DNA from: Terrimesophilobacter mesophilus
Lineage (GTDB): Bacteria; Actinomycetota; Actinomycetes; Actinomycetales; Microbacteriaceae
Assembly (NCBI RefSeq): GCF_014200375.1
Contig: NZ_JACHBP010000001.1
Span: 1,550,001-1,614,000 of the forward strand
Direction of reading: 5' to 3'
DNA: 64,000 bases
Position 1 is the first letter of the stretch. Each line of letters starts with the position of its first letter. Position numbers and translations under genes: made by a program. Shown here one piece after another: positions 55,635-64,000 of this stretch. The notes below the pieces were generated by a model that saw only the letters and a program-made list of their open reading frames with translations, did no database searches and was not told the origin of the DNA.

Positions 55635-56387
55635 ATGAAGCGCAGAATGAGACAGATCTTCGGGTCGGACGGACGCATGCTGATGGTCGCCATGGACCAC
55701 ACGGCCTTCCTTCAGGATCCGGTGGACGGCCTCGTGAACTACGGCAAGACGATCAGCGACTCCGTCGCGGCGGGTGCCGATGCGTTCCTCTCCCCGATCG
55801 GCTCCGCACAGCGGTATGACGAAGAGTTCGGCCGGTCCTCCGTCGTCGTGAGCGTCGACACCCGCGCCCCGTTCGGTGCGGAGGCCGTCGCCCGCGCGCT
55901 GGCGATCGGTGCCGACGGCATCAAGGCCATGGTCTACCCGTTCGCGAACGAGGACTGGGTCAACCAGTCCGCGGCGCTGGCCGCCCAGGCATCCGCCGTC
56001 GGCCTGCCCTACCTCGCCGAGCCGGTGCCGGGCGGATTCTCCGCGGCCGACATGCGCACGCCGGAGATCATCGCCGCCGGCGCACGTGTCGCGGCGGAGA
56101 CGGGCGCAGACATGATCAAGACGTTCTACACGGGCGACGCGAAGTCGATGCGCAAGGTCGTCGACTACGCCGGTGTGCCGGTCATCATTCTCGGCGGCCA
56201 CGCGAAGGACACGCTCGAGGAGTTCTACGGCCCGATCTGGGACGCCATCAACCACGCGGGGGTCGTCGGTGTCGCGGTGGGCACGAACATCTGGTCGTCC
56301 AAAAACCCGGGCGGTGTGGTCCGCGGGCTCAATGCGATCCTGCACGAGGGCGCGACCGTCGAGCAGGCTGTATCGGCGGCGAAGTAA
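55635..56387 (+). CDS. Class I (DhnA/LsrF/FbaB-like) aldolase
   Basis: The 250-residue TIM-barrel Schiff-base aldolase carries LMVAMDHTAFLQDP at the N-terminus and the lysine in ADMIKTFYTGD near 160, then VIILGGHAKD and VGVAVGTNIW phosphate-binding loops. AGGAG lies about 8 nt before the ATG. The substrate is probably a ketose-phosphate made by the PTS and dehydrogenase. The stop overlaps the next start (TAATG). Confidence 0.9.
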   Translation: MKRRMRQIFGSDGRMLMVAMDHTAFLQDPVDGLVNYGKTISDSVAAGADAFLSPIGSAQRYDEEFGRSSVVVSVDTRAPFGAEAVARALAIGADGIKAMVYPFANEDWVNQSAALAAQASAVGLPYLAEPVPGGFSAADMRTPEIIAAGARVAAETGADMIKTFYTGDAKSMRKVVDYAGVPVIILGGHAKDTLEEFYGPIWDAINHAGVVGVAVGTNIWSSKNPGGVVRGLNAILHEGATVEQAVSAAK

Positions 56388-57871
56388 TGACGGACACGAC
56401 TACTGATCCGCGGTGGGCGCTGTTCGACCAGACGCTGCCCATGCTCATCGGGGGCGAACTCATCACCGACGGTGAGACGTCGGACATCGTCTCGTCGCGC
56501 ACGCGCGCCGTCGTGGGTCGCTTCGCGGTTCCGGATGAGGCGACGGTGGATCGCGCCGTCGCCTCGGCGAAGAAGGCTGCCCCGGGCTGGGCGGGCCTCA
56601 CGGGCCTCGAGCGCGGCAAGTACCTGCTGAAGATCGCCGACATCATGGAGAAGCACGCGAAGGACTTCGAGTTCCTCGACGCGATCGACATCGGCAAGCC
56701 GGTCATGGGTGTTCGCTACAGCGACATGCCCGTGTCGCTGTCGGCGCTCGCCTACTTCGCCGGTCGCGCACAGGATCTCGGCGGGCGCAGCGTCGAGGTC
56801 GGCGATCCGATGGTCAGCCATCGTGCTCGCCTGGAGCCCTACGGGGTCGTCCTCGAGGTGTTGCCATGGAACGGTCCGCTGTGGACCGGTGTGCAGCGGA
56901 TGGCCGCCATCCTCGCGGCAGGAAACGTCGCGATCATGAAGCCGTCCGAGCTCGCCTCGGCGTCGTTCACGTATCTGGCTTCGCTCGTCGCCGACGTGCT
57001 CCCACCCGGGGTGCTGACGGTGATCAACGGACGCGGCTCGAAGGTCGGCGCCCAGCTGGTGAAGCATCCGGATGTCGCCATGGTGTCGCTCACCGGCGGC
57101 ATCGAGACCGGCGTGCGGGTCCTGAAGGACACCGCGGACCAGGTCAAGCGCGTCTCGCTCGAGCTCGGGGGCAAGAACCCGAACATCGTGCTCGACGATG
57201 CCGACCTGGACACCGCCGTCATGTGGAGTGCCATGGGTGCGTTCTCGAGCTCGGGCCAGATCTGCGTCTGCGGATCCCGCATCCTCGTGCAGCGCGGAAT
57301 CTACGACGAGTTCAGCGCGCGGCTCGTGGCCGATGCGAAGTCCCGACGGGTGGGCGACCCCCTGCTCGAGGACACCGCGATGGGTCCCGTCGTCGGCGAG
57401 GACCACTACAACAAGGTGTGGGGATACATCGACAATGCGATCGCGAGCGGCGAGGGCGAGCTTCTCGCCGGCGGCGAGCGGTACACCGATGGCCCGCTCA
57501 GCGAGGGCTGGTTCGTCCCACCGACCGTGTTCGGGAACGTCGACTCGAGCTGCACGATCGCCAGGGAGGAGATCTTCGGCCCGGTGGTCACGCTGACGCC
57601 GGTCGACGACCTCGACGAGGCGCTCGCGATCGCCAACGACACCAGGTACGGCCTGGCATCCGGGATCTTCACCACCAGTGTGGATCACGCGGAGAAGGCG
57701 GCTCGCGAACTGCAGGCCGGTCAGGTGTATGTCAACCAGTGGTTCGCGCCCGGAGGCCTGCAGGCCCCGTCGCAGGGCTACAAGACCAGTGGAATTGGCG
57801 GGGTGGGTATCGAGAAGTATCTTCAGACGAAGAACATCTTCACCCGTTCAAGTGCGCCATCCAGCAACTAG
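56387..57871 (+). CDS. NAD(P)-dependent aldehyde dehydrogenase
   Basis: The 494-residue enzyme has VLPWNGPLWTGV near 160, LTGGIETGV near 238, catalytic Glu in SLELGGKNPNIV near 262 and catalytic Cys in SSGQICVCGSR near 296. The typical EEIFGPVV motif lies near 390. It probably oxidises the aldehyde released by the preceding aldolase, since the two genes overlap by one base. Confidence 0.95.
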   Translation: MTDTTTDPRWALFDQTLPMLIGGELITDGETSDIVSSRTRAVVGRFAVPDEATVDRAVASAKKAAPGWAGLTGLERGKYLLKIADIMEKHAKDFEFLDAIDIGKPVMGVRYSDMPVSLSALAYFAGRAQDLGGRSVEVGDPMVSHRARLEPYGVVLEVLPWNGPLWTGVQRMAAILAAGNVAIMKPSELASASFTYLASLVADVLPPGVLTVINGRGSKVGAQLVKHPDVAMVSLTGGIETGVRVLKDTADQVKRVSLELGGKNPNIVLDDADLDTAVMWSAMGAFSSSGQICVCGSRILVQRGIYDEFSARLVADAKSRRVGDPLLEDTAMGPVVGEDHYNKVWGYIDNAIASGEGELLAGGERYTDGPLSEGWFVPPTVFGNVDSSCTIAREEIFGPVVTLTPVDDLDEALAIANDTRYGLASGIFTTSVDHAEKAARELQAGQVYVNQWFAPGGLQAPSQGYKTSGIGGVGIEKYLQTKNIFTRSSAPSSN

Positions 57872-57897
57872 TACCTCGGGGAGCAGTGAACATCAGT

Positions 57898-58224
57898 ATG
57901 GAAACCAGTGAGGGCGTGGACGTGATCAGCGCAGAGGTCATCGTGGGATCGAAGTCGGGTCTCCACGCGAGGCCCGCCGCCATGGTCGTCGCACTCGCCG
58001 GCACCCTCGACCCGCCCGTGACGTTGCGGAAGCCGGATGGCTTGGCCGTCAACGCGCGGAGCATCGTCAAGGTGTTGTCCCAGAACTTCTGCTACGGCGA
58101 TCTGGTCGTGGTGGAGGCGACCGGTGACGGCGCTGAGGATTCGGTCCGAGAGATGGCGGAACTGGTGGCGAGGGAGCTGGAAGAAGACGATGCCATTGTC
58201 GACGCCATCGAGGCATCCGATTAA
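57898..58224 (+). CDS. HPr phosphocarrier protein of the PTS locus
   Basis: The 108-residue HPr-fold protein has the phosphorylated histidine in KSGLHARPAAMVV, and the NARSIVKVLSQNF helix retains the regulatory-type serine. Starts are uncertain: GTG 57886 has GGGGAG too close, ATG 57898 has it about 14 nt away. It follows the aldehyde dehydrogenase by 26 nt. It is a dedicated HPr for this operon rather than a general one, judged by context. Confidence 0.88.
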   Translation: METSEGVDVISAEVIVGSKSGLHARPAAMVVALAGTLDPPVTLRKPDGLAVNARSIVKVLSQNFCYGDLVVVEATGDGAEDSVREMAELVARELEEDDAIVDAIEASD

Positions 58225-58239
58225 GGCTGGTCGATCACT

Positions 58240-59895
58240 GTGAATTACCGGGGACTGGGCGTAGGGCTCGGGATCGTCGTCGGCCCGGTGCGACGGATGT
58301 TCACCGTCGTACCGGAGCCGGCGGACGAGGTCTCGGCGCTCTCCCTCAAGGATGAGCGGGTTCGAGCCAGGGAGGCCCTCGAAACGGTCGCCGTCGAACT
58401 GGAGTCTCGCGCGCGGCAGGCCGGTGGCGACGCCGCCGATGTGCTGGCCGCACAGGCGATGATGGCCCGTGACCCCGATGTCTGGGACGACATCGAGGCG
58501 CTCCTCGTTCAGCGGAAGACCGCGGAATGGGCCGTGTCCCAGGCCTTCAGCGCCTTCGTGGGGATGCTGAAGTCGCTCGGAGGGACCCAGGCGGAACGCG
58601 CGGCAGACCTGGTCGATGTCTCGCGGCGGACGGTCGCCATCATCATGGACGTCCCCTACGGCGAGATTCCGGAGTGCGACGAGCCGTACGTGCTGGTCGC
58701 GGAGGATCTCGCTCCGGCCGACACCGCGATGCTCGACCTGAGTTGTGTTCTCGCGCTCGTGACGTCCGGTGGCAGCCCGACGGCCCACACAGCGATTCTC
58801 GCGCGGGCGAAGGGTCTCGTCGCGGTCGTCTCCGCCGCCGGGGTCCTCGACATCCCCGATGGGGAGATCGTGGTCGTGGATGCCGCGGAGGGCACGATCG
58901 AGTGCGCCCCGGACGCCGACCGCATCGCCGAGGTTCGCGAACGGATGAGCCATGAAGACGACGAAGGCGACCTGAGCGACGGGCAGCTCTCCGACGGCAC
59001 AGCGATCCCGCTGCTCGCGAACGTCGGCTCGCTCGGCAACGTGCAGAACGCGCTCGCGAAGGGAGCGGAAGGCGTCGGCCTGCTCCGCACCGAGTTCCTG
59101 TTCTTCGAGGAGGATGTCGCGCCGAGCGTCGAGGAGCAGACCGCACGTTACCGCGAGATCCTCGTGGCGCTCGACGGCAGGAAGGCCGTGGCGCGCACCC
59201 TGGACGCCGGGGCGGACAAGCCGCTCGCATTCCTCCCTCTCGGCAAGGAGGACAACCCTGCGCTCGGGGTACGGGGCATCCGGACCGTGCACAAGCACGA
59301 GCAGTTGCTGCGGGATCAGCTCGAGTCGCTGTCCGCGGCCGGGAGCGCAGTGCCCTCAGACCTGTGGGTCATGGCGCCCATGGTGGCCGACGCGACCGAA
59401 GCGGAATGGTTCGCCTCGATGGCCAGGGAGGCCGGCATCCGCACGGTCGGGGTCATGATCGAGGTTCCGTCGTGCGCTGTCGTCGCAGACCAGGTCTTCG
59501 ACGCCGTCGACTTCGTGAGTATCGGAACGAACGACCTCACGCAGTACGCGCTCGCCGCAGATCGCCAGAACGGTGAGGTCGCCGCCTACCAGGATGCCTG
59601 GCATCCCGCGGTGCTGAGGCTCATCCGGATGGTGGGTGACGCGGCGACCGCCTCGAAGAAGCCGCTGAGCGTGTGCGGCGAGGCGGCATCCGACCCGCTG
59701 TTGGCGGTCATCCTCGTCGGACTCGGGGTCACCAGCCTGTCGATGGTGCCGAACGCACTCAGGGAGGTGCGGTCGACCCTCGCGAAATACAGCCTCGAGG
59801 AGGCCAGGGTGCTCGCCGCGATCGCACTCGACGCGCGCAGCGCCGCCGACGCGCGGAGCCGGGTGCGTGACGCGCTTCCCCGGTCGCCCCGCTGA
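58240..59895 (+). CDS. ptsI: PTS enzyme I (PEP-protein phosphotransferase)
   Basis: The 551-residue protein has the phosphorylated histidine in TSGGSPTAHTAILARAKG near 175-192, the VGLLRTEFLF PEP-binding strand near 280, and SVCGEAASDP near 478. It transfers phosphate from PEP to HPr. GTG 58240 is the only early start; its ribosome binding site is weak. With HPr it makes the locus self-sufficient. Confidence 0.95.
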   Translation: MNYRGLGVGLGIVVGPVRRMFTVVPEPADEVSALSLKDERVRAREALETVAVELESRARQAGGDAADVLAAQAMMARDPDVWDDIEALLVQRKTAEWAVSQAFSAFVGMLKSLGGTQAERAADLVDVSRRTVAIIMDVPYGEIPECDEPYVLVAEDLAPADTAMLDLSCVLALVTSGGSPTAHTAILARAKGLVAVVSAAGVLDIPDGEIVVVDAAEGTIECAPDADRIAEVRERMSHEDDEGDLSDGQLSDGTAIPLLANVGSLGNVQNALAKGAEGVGLLRTEFLFFEEDVAPSVEEQTARYREILVALDGRKAVARTLDAGADKPLAFLPLGKEDNPALGVRGIRTVHKHEQLLRDQLESLSAAGSAVPSDLWVMAPMVADATEAEWFASMAREAGIRTVGVMIEVPSCAVVADQVFDAVDFVSIGTNDLTQYALAADRQNGEVAAYQDAWHPAVLRLIRMVGDAATASKKPLSVCGEAASDPLLAVILVGLGVTSLSMVPNALREVRSTLAKYSLEEARVLAAIALDARSAADARSRVRDALPRSPR

Positions 59896-59913
59896 TCAGA
59901 GGAGGTCCTGAGA

Positions 59914-60339
59914 ATGTCCGATCCGGATTCTGTCGCGACGGTCGTCGGCGTGCGCTTCGAGCTGTTCGTGCGGGACGTGGCGACCACGGTCGCCTTCTAT
60001 GAGGCGACGCTCGGGCTCACGCCTCCCGACGGGTGGTCGCCCGACGGCTACGTCCCGTTGCGTTCCGGGGTTGCGACGATTGGCGTGCAGAGCCCGGAGA
60101 ACCTCCACGCCGGCCACCACTTCAGCCCCGAGCGACTGGCCGGGCCGCGCGGCGTCGGTGTCGAGATCGTTCTCGAGGTGGACGATGTCGAAGCGGTCTA
60201 CGCGGCGGCCGGCTCCCACGCGGATGCGCTCGGCGGCGTGTGCGAGCCGCTCAAGGCGCGGCCGTGGGGCACGAGGGACTTCCGGCTCGTCGACCCCGAC
60301 GGATACTACGTGCGCGTGACCTCCGTCCGGCAGCGATAG
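59914..60339 (+). CDS. VOC-superfamily (glyoxalase-like) protein
   Basis: The 141-residue single-module VOC protein carries VRFELFVRDVATTVAFYEAT and a C-terminal DFRLVDPDGYYVRVT strand with the metal-site Asp/Glu region. GAGGAGG precedes ATG 59914. It follows EI by 18 nt and may be co-transcribed. The substrate is unknown. Confidence 0.87.
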   Translation: MSDPDSVATVVGVRFELFVRDVATTVAFYEATLGLTPPDGWSPDGYVPLRSGVATIGVQSPENLHAGHHFSPERLAGPRGVGVEIVLEVDDVEAVYAAAGSHADALGGVCEPLKARPWGTRDFRLVDPDGYYVRVTSVRQR

Positions 60340-60411
60340 CCGTCGGCATCCGATCGGAGAGCGCCCTGGTCGGTTCGAGGCCGAGCCGGGACCTGTACTA
60401 AACTCTCTCCC

Positions 60412-60501
60412 GGTACCGTGTCCGAGCGGCCGAAGGTGCAACTCTCGAAAAGTTGTGTGGGTGAGAGCCCACCGTGGGTTCAAATCCCACCGGTACCGCC
60501 A
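60412..60501 (+). tRNA. tRNA-Ser (anticodon CGA)
   Basis: The acceptor arms GGTACCG/CGGTACC pair perfectly, with discriminator G and encoded CCA (60499-60501). The anticodon loop CTCGAAA gives CGA. A long variable arm (GTGGGTGAGAGCCCACC) fits serine. GGTTCAAATCCC is the T arm. A -10-like TACTAAACT lies about 10 bases upstream. Confidence 0.95.
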
Positions 60502-60502
60502 A

Positions 60503-60860
60503 TCAAGTCGTCGTGATCAGGGGTTTCCCTGAACTCCCTGTGAGCAGGGCACGGTCGGCGTGACGTATAGCGCGCACGACGACATCGTGCAGGTTGATCG
60601 CCGGGCCGGGTCCCGAGGTCACCGCGCGCTCGGTCTCGTCAGCGGTCACGACATCCCAGAGGGCGGGATCGAAAAGTGCCGTGACCGCGTCGGCAGTGAC
60701 GGTGGCCGCCGCGAGCGGCTCCGATCGAAGTTCCGCGGCGTGGCTCAGGACACCCGTTGAGATGTCGACCGCGGTGACGTGCCAGCCGCGAGTGGCAAGC
60801 CAGATCGCCTCGGACCCATCCCGCATCCTGCCTCTAACGCCGTGCCGGGATCCTAGTGCG
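60503..60860 (-). pseudogene. Decayed class I SAM methyltransferase
   Basis: The intact stretch reads SEAIWLATRGWHVTAVDIS, then LFDPALWDVVTADETERAV and NLHDVVVRAIRHADR, matching a SAM-methyltransferase of the DUF-type with motif I just before. Motif I (TALEAGCGMG) is found in another frame, one missing base away near 60830, and a TAG lies upstream of it. The N-terminus is lost. It fills most of the 445-base gap between tRNA-Ser and the next gene; I see nothing else in the remainder (about 60861-60947). Confidence 0.6.
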
Positions 60861-60947
60861 CATCGCCGGCATTCCCAGCGCGCTCCCAACCGCCACTGTT
60901 ACCGTGGCGACGCAATTGATGGGCCACATCCTGTCTCCGCAATAATC

Positions 60948-61646
60948 ATGCAAAAGACACCCCGCCACTCCCTACCGTTGCACGTTCGCGATGCGAGCGT
61001 GCGATTGCGTGCAACCTGGCGGGCCAGGAAGAAACTCGCCATCGGTGCGAGCGTCCTCGCCTTCGCCTTCCTCGCGATCACCGTCATCGCACCGCCTGGG
61101 CCCGCGACGGCCAAGGAGATACTCGCCGGATACAACGACCTCCACGCGCAGACCGTCACCGTTCCCCTGAATGTCGAGCCCGCATCCGTCGTTCGCGACG
61201 ACTACTCGATCATGCCGGGCGTTCCCCAACTGGCGAAGCACGGCACGAACTACGACTGGGCGAAGATCGTGCTCCTCGAAGGCGGTTGGCCCGTGACGGA
61301 GAACAACGTCACCGTCATCACGCGCTGGATGCGCCAGGAGAACGGACCCAACAACTGGTGGAACCGCAACAACCCCCTGAACAACGGATGGGGTTCGGGC
61401 GGTGGCGGCGGAACCGGCAGCTATGTGAGCCTCATTTCCGCCGCGCAGAACGCCGCCGAGGCGCTGCACTCCCACCCCGGGTACGCCGCGATCATCGCCG
61501 CGTTCGCCGCCGACGCGCCCACGGAGGTCACGGAGCACGCCATCTGGGCCTCGCCGTGGGCATCCGGCCACTACGCGAACGGCGGACACTGGCACTACAC
61601 GCCGGTCGCCGAGTTCACCGCCCCGGCCAGCGCCTGGGGCCTGTGA
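60948..61646 (+). CDS. Secreted or membrane-anchored protein with Asn/Gly/Trp-rich domain
   Basis: The 232-residue protein starts MQKTPRHSLPLHVRDASVRL (basic), followed by one hydrophobic segment (about 33-50, LAIGASVLAFAFLAITVIA). The extracytoplasmic part has RWMRQENGPNNWWNRNNPLN near 128, a poly-Gly stretch, then ISAAQNAAEALHSHPGYAAI and GHYANGGHWHYTPVAEF. The ENGP...NNPLN pattern and following helix recall lysozyme-like cell-wall enzymes, but this is tentative. I start at ATG 60948; upstream frame extends into the pseudogene region and is not coding-like. Confidence 0.75.
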   Translation: MQKTPRHSLPLHVRDASVRLRATWRARKKLAIGASVLAFAFLAITVIAPPGPATAKEILAGYNDLHAQTVTVPLNVEPASVVRDDYSIMPGVPQLAKHGTNYDWAKIVLLEGGWPVTENNVTVITRWMRQENGPNNWWNRNNPLNNGWGSGGGGGTGSYVSLISAAQNAAEALHSHPGYAAIIAAFAADAPTEVTEHAIWASPWASGHYANGGHWHYTPVAEFTAPASAWGL

Positions 61647-61676
61647 CGCCCCGGGGACTGCAGCCGTCACCGAGGT

Positions 61677-62342
61677 TCAGGTCACGCGCGCGAGCGCGAA
61701 GCCGTCCCACCCCTTGATGCCCACGGTCTGGATCGCCGTCGCCTCCAGTCGTGGATCGGCCCCCACGGCGTCGAGGAACGCACGGGTCCCGGTCACGGAG
61801 TCGTCTGAGCCGTCCTCCTCGAGCACCCGCCCGCCGCGCACCACGTTGTCGCACAGGATGACGCTGCCCGGCCTCGTGAGTTTCAGCGCCCACTCCAGGT
61901 AAACCGCGTTGTTCGGCTTGTCCGCGTCGATGAAGACGAGGTCGAACGGATCGGCGCCCTCTCGCACCAGCTGCGCGAGTGAATCCGCGGCTTCAGCGAC
62001 GCGAACCTCCACCCGCTCGGCGACGCCGGCGCGCGCCAGGTTGCTGCGCGCGACTTCTGCGTGCTTCGGCACGACCTCCAGGGTCACGAGCCGCCCGCCC
62101 TCCGGCAGTCCCCGCGCCATCCAGATCGTGCTGTACCCGCCGAGAGTGCCGATCTCCAGCACGCGTCGCGCGTTCATCAGCCGCACGAGCAGCATGAGGA
62201 ACTTCCCCTGCGCGGGGGAGACGTCGATGGACGGCAGGCCCGCCTCGGCGTTCGCGTGGAGCGCGCCCGTGAGGGCGTCATCCGGAGTGACGAGCAGTCG
62301 CGTGAAGAAGTGGTCGACGTCCGTCCAGGGTTCCTCGTTCAT
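61677..62342 (-). CDS. Class I SAM-dependent O-methyltransferase (COMT type 3)
   Basis: The 221-residue enzyme carries VLEIGTLGGYSTIWMARGLP (motif I), VTLEVVPKHAEVARSNL, DLVFIDADKPNN (motif III, metal-binding Asp) and ILCDNVVRGG, the pattern of cation-dependent catechol-type O-methyltransferases. I prefer ATG 62342 (MNEEPWTDV) to an upstream ATG at 62366. Physiological substrate unknown. Confidence 0.93.
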   Translation of the reverse strand: MNEEPWTDVDHFFTRLLVTPDDALTGALHANAEAGLPSIDVSPAQGKFLMLLVRLMNARRVLEIGTLGGYSTIWMARGLPEGGRLVTLEVVPKHAEVARSNLARAGVAERVEVRVAEAADSLAQLVREGADPFDLVFIDADKPNNAVYLEWALKLTRPGSVILCDNVVRGGRVLEEDGSDDSVTGTRAFLDAVGADPRLEATAIQTVGIKGWDGFALARVT

Positions 62343-62428
62343 CACTCCATTGTGCGCCCGGGCCATGGGAACATGCGAGGCCGGCCGCCGCTGGTATAGT
62401 TTTCAGGTTGGCTTCGGCCGGCAGGACT

Positions 62429-62501
62429 GCGCCCGTAGCTCAGCGGATAGAGCAATTGACTACGGATCAATAGGCCGGGGGTTCAAATCCCTCCGGGCGC
62501 A
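62429..62501 (+). tRNA. tRNA-Arg (anticodon ACG)
   Basis: The acceptor arms GCGCCCG/CGGGCGC pair, with discriminator A. The D arm GCTCAGCGGATAGAGC, anticodon loop CTACGGA giving ACG, and T arm GGGGGTTCAAATCCCTC are complete. CCA is not encoded. A -10-like TATAGT (62395-62400) precedes it. Confidence 0.96.
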
Positions 62502-62612
62502 CTTCACCAGGCACCCCGCGGGAATCACGACATCCTGCGCGTGAACTTTCGCTTGCGGCCGTAGAGGTATAACATCATACAGATCACGTCCCCAGAGTTG
62601 CGGAGTAAAGAG

Positions 62613-63386
62613 ATGAGCACAGCGTCCTCGGTTGACAAGAGCGCGGTCGGCCTCGGCGAGCGCCAGTTCCACATCGGAATCGCGCCAGGTGAAGTGTCAA
62701 CGGTCGCCCTGCTGCCAGGAGACCCGTTCCGAGTGCCGCTCGTCGCGGAGTTCCTCACCGACGTGAAGGAAGTCGCGCACAACCGCGAGCACAAGACCAT
62801 GACGGGGATGTACAAGGGCCGGATGATCACGGCCACCTCCACGGGGATGGGCTGCCCGTCGACGGCCATCGCGGTGGAAGAACTCATCCGCGTCGGCGTC
62901 ACCTCCTTCATCCGGGTGGGGTCGTCCGCCGGCCTGCAGGCTGGAGTGAAGCCCGGTGACCTTCTCGTCAGCGAAGGCGCCCTCCGGAACGATGGAACGA
63001 CTGCCGCATACGCTCACCACGGCTTTCCCGCCGTCCCGGATCTTCGCATCACGCTGGAACTCGCCGAGGCCGCGCGTGAACTCACGGCGGGGACCACCGC
63101 CTCCGTGCACTCGGGCATCAACGCGAGCGATGACGCCTTCTATGCCGAGACACCGGAGTGGATCGCGGAGCTCAACCAGCTCGGCGTGCTCAACGTCGAG
63201 ATGGAGAGCGCCGCACTCTATGTCGTGGCGCGACTGCGCGGCGTGCGTGCGGGGATGATCTGCTCCACCTCGAGCAACCTCTTCGACGGCACGAGCCTGT
63301 ACGACGGTGTCGACACCGCACTCAAGGACGGCTGGATGCGGAGCATCGAAGCTGCCCTCGAGGTCGCGGTCCGTCTGGAACTCTGA
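62613..63386 (+). CDS. Nucleoside phosphorylase (uridine phosphorylase type)
   Basis: The 257-residue NP-I family enzyme carries ALLPGDPFRVPLVAEFL near the start (GDP nucleoside/phosphate motif), TGMGCPSTAIAVEEL, IRVGSSAGLQ and NVEMESAALYVVA near 195, where the Glu binds ribose. It splits pyrimidine (or purine) nucleosides to base and ribose-1-phosphate. GGAG lies 7 nt before ATG 62613. The next gene starts one base after the stop, so it forms a nucleoside-salvage operon. Confidence 0.92.
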   Translation: MSTASSVDKSAVGLGERQFHIGIAPGEVSTVALLPGDPFRVPLVAEFLTDVKEVAHNREHKTMTGMYKGRMITATSTGMGCPSTAIAVEELIRVGVTSFIRVGSSAGLQAGVKPGDLLVSEGALRNDGTTAAYAHHGFPAVPDLRITLELAEAARELTAGTTASVHSGINASDDAFYAETPEWIAELNQLGVLNVEMESAALYVVARLRGVRAGMICSTSSNLFDGTSLYDGVDTALKDGWMRSIEAALEVAVRLEL

Positions 63387-63387
63387 C

Positions 63388-64000
63388 GTGCTCGTCAACC
63401 TGCACAGCCATCTCGAGGGGCGAGTGCGCCCCGCGACGGCAGCAGAGTTGGCCATCGAGGCGGGAGTGGTCGAGCCCGCAGGCGGCTGGGCCGGATCCAT
63501 CCACCTCGACGGGCCCGCCGACCTCACCACGTATCTTGCGAAGGTCGCATCGACTTACCCGTTCTTCCGCGTCCCGGATGCCGCACGCCGCATCGCGCGT
63601 GAGGCCGTCGAGGATGCGGCAGCAGCCGGGCAGGACTACCTCGAGCTCCGATTCGGCCCCGCCACGCACGCCGACAGTGAGAGCGGCATCCGCGACGTGA
63701 TCGAAGCAGTCGTCGACGGCATGCGCCAGGGCTCGGCCTCGACCGGGATACCGAGTGGCGCGGTCGTGGCGATCCTGCGCCATCACGACCCCGCGGTCAA
63801 TGAGTCGGTGGCCAGGGTGTCGGCGAGCCTTGCGGGCGAGGGCGTTGTCGGCTTCGACCTGGCCGGCGACGAACTGCTCTTTCCCGCGATCGCGCCGCAC
63901 GTGCCCGCGTTCCGGATTGCTCGGGATGCCGGGCTCGGCATCACCTGCCACGCGGCGGAGGCCGCCCCCGGCACTGCCGCGCTCGAAGCGGTGACTCTTC
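63388..64000 (+). CDS. Adenosine deaminase-like metal-dependent hydrolase, 3' end cut
   Basis: The first 204 residues are present. GTG 63388 lies directly after the phosphorylase stop. LHSHLEGR near the start is the metal-binding HxH of the adenosine deaminase family. GFDLAGDE near 155 and TCHAAEAAPG near 190 match the usual GxDLxGDE and HAGE regions. It likely deaminates adenosine or a related nucleoside. The frame is open to the window edge. Confidence 0.9.
   Translation, partial: MLVNLHSHLEGRVRPATAAELAIEAGVVEPAGGWAGSIHLDGPADLTTYLAKVASTYPFFRVPDAARRIAREAVEDAAAAGQDYLELRFGPATHADSESGIRDVIEAVVDGMRQGSASTGIPSGAVVAILRHHDPAVNESVARVSASLAGEGVVGFDLAGDELLFPAIAPHVPAFRIARDAGLGITCHAAEAAPGTAALEAVTL

Overview
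The window is a continuous stretch of a high-GC actinobacterial chromosome, most likely from the family Microbacteriaceae. I infer this from the G/C-ending codon use, frequent GTG starts, and the core gene order ftsH-folE-folP-folB-folK-DUF3180-PH-PH-DUF2520-panC-lysS, followed further on by clpC and radA. No search was run, so family calls rest on motifs and architecture that I recognise.

Positions 1 to about 22.2 kb form an accessory, defence-island-like region that is visibly less GC-rich than the rest. On the minus strand a tightly coupled operon (11950 down past position 1) encodes an unknown protein, a Swt1-like HEPN protein, a large adenine-specific DNA methyltransferase, a PLD-helicase fusion and a SNF2 helicase cut by the window edge. 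The parts resemble DISARM but the combination is not one I can name. Divergently on the plus strand lie a NERD-helicase, a macro-like/SIR2 NADase-type protein and a TM0106-type RecB/RNase H-like nuclease without its usual helicase half. Next come a NrtR-like ADP-ribose-sensing regulator, a paired operator, and an operon ending in an ADP-ribosylglycohydrolase fused to a phosphatase domain. Three or four unknown genes follow.

From 22.7 to 33.2 kb the core returns: ftsH, the folate operon with overlapping start/stop codons, two PH-domain membrane proteins, a DUF2520 Rossmann protein with panC, lysS and a 58-residue membrane protein. From 33.3 to 43.2 kb there are a 1,555-residue secreted nuclease/5'-nucleotidase, a pirin, an ArsR-SRPBCC pair, a VapBC toxin-antitoxin pair, an XRE/DUF2975 pair with an operator and a possible decayed paralogue, a proline-rich membrane protein and a frameshifted gene. 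The spacer before clpC is rich in repeats: a tetranucleotide repeat, a perfect 20-bp inverted repeat and a G-run tract.

From 43.5 to 49.4 kb lie clpC, an acetyltransferase, a membrane-anchored protein, radA and a VOC protein. From 49.4 to 59.9 kb is a self-contained mannose-family PTS locus: SorC regulator, EIIA, EIIB, EIIC, EIID, a DMT transporter, a zinc dehydrogenase, a class I aldolase, an aldehyde dehydrogenase, a dedicated HPr and a dedicated EI. The right end holds a VOC protein, tRNA-Ser(CGA), a decayed methyltransferase, a secreted protein, an O-methyltransferase, tRNA-Arg(ACG), and a nucleoside phosphorylase followed by an adenosine-deaminase-like gene that runs off the end.

A dispersed short element (GGTTGAGTAG ... 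TATCGAAACC) occurs four or five times between 13.9 and 29.8 kb, and at several genes it supplies the C-terminus and stop codon.
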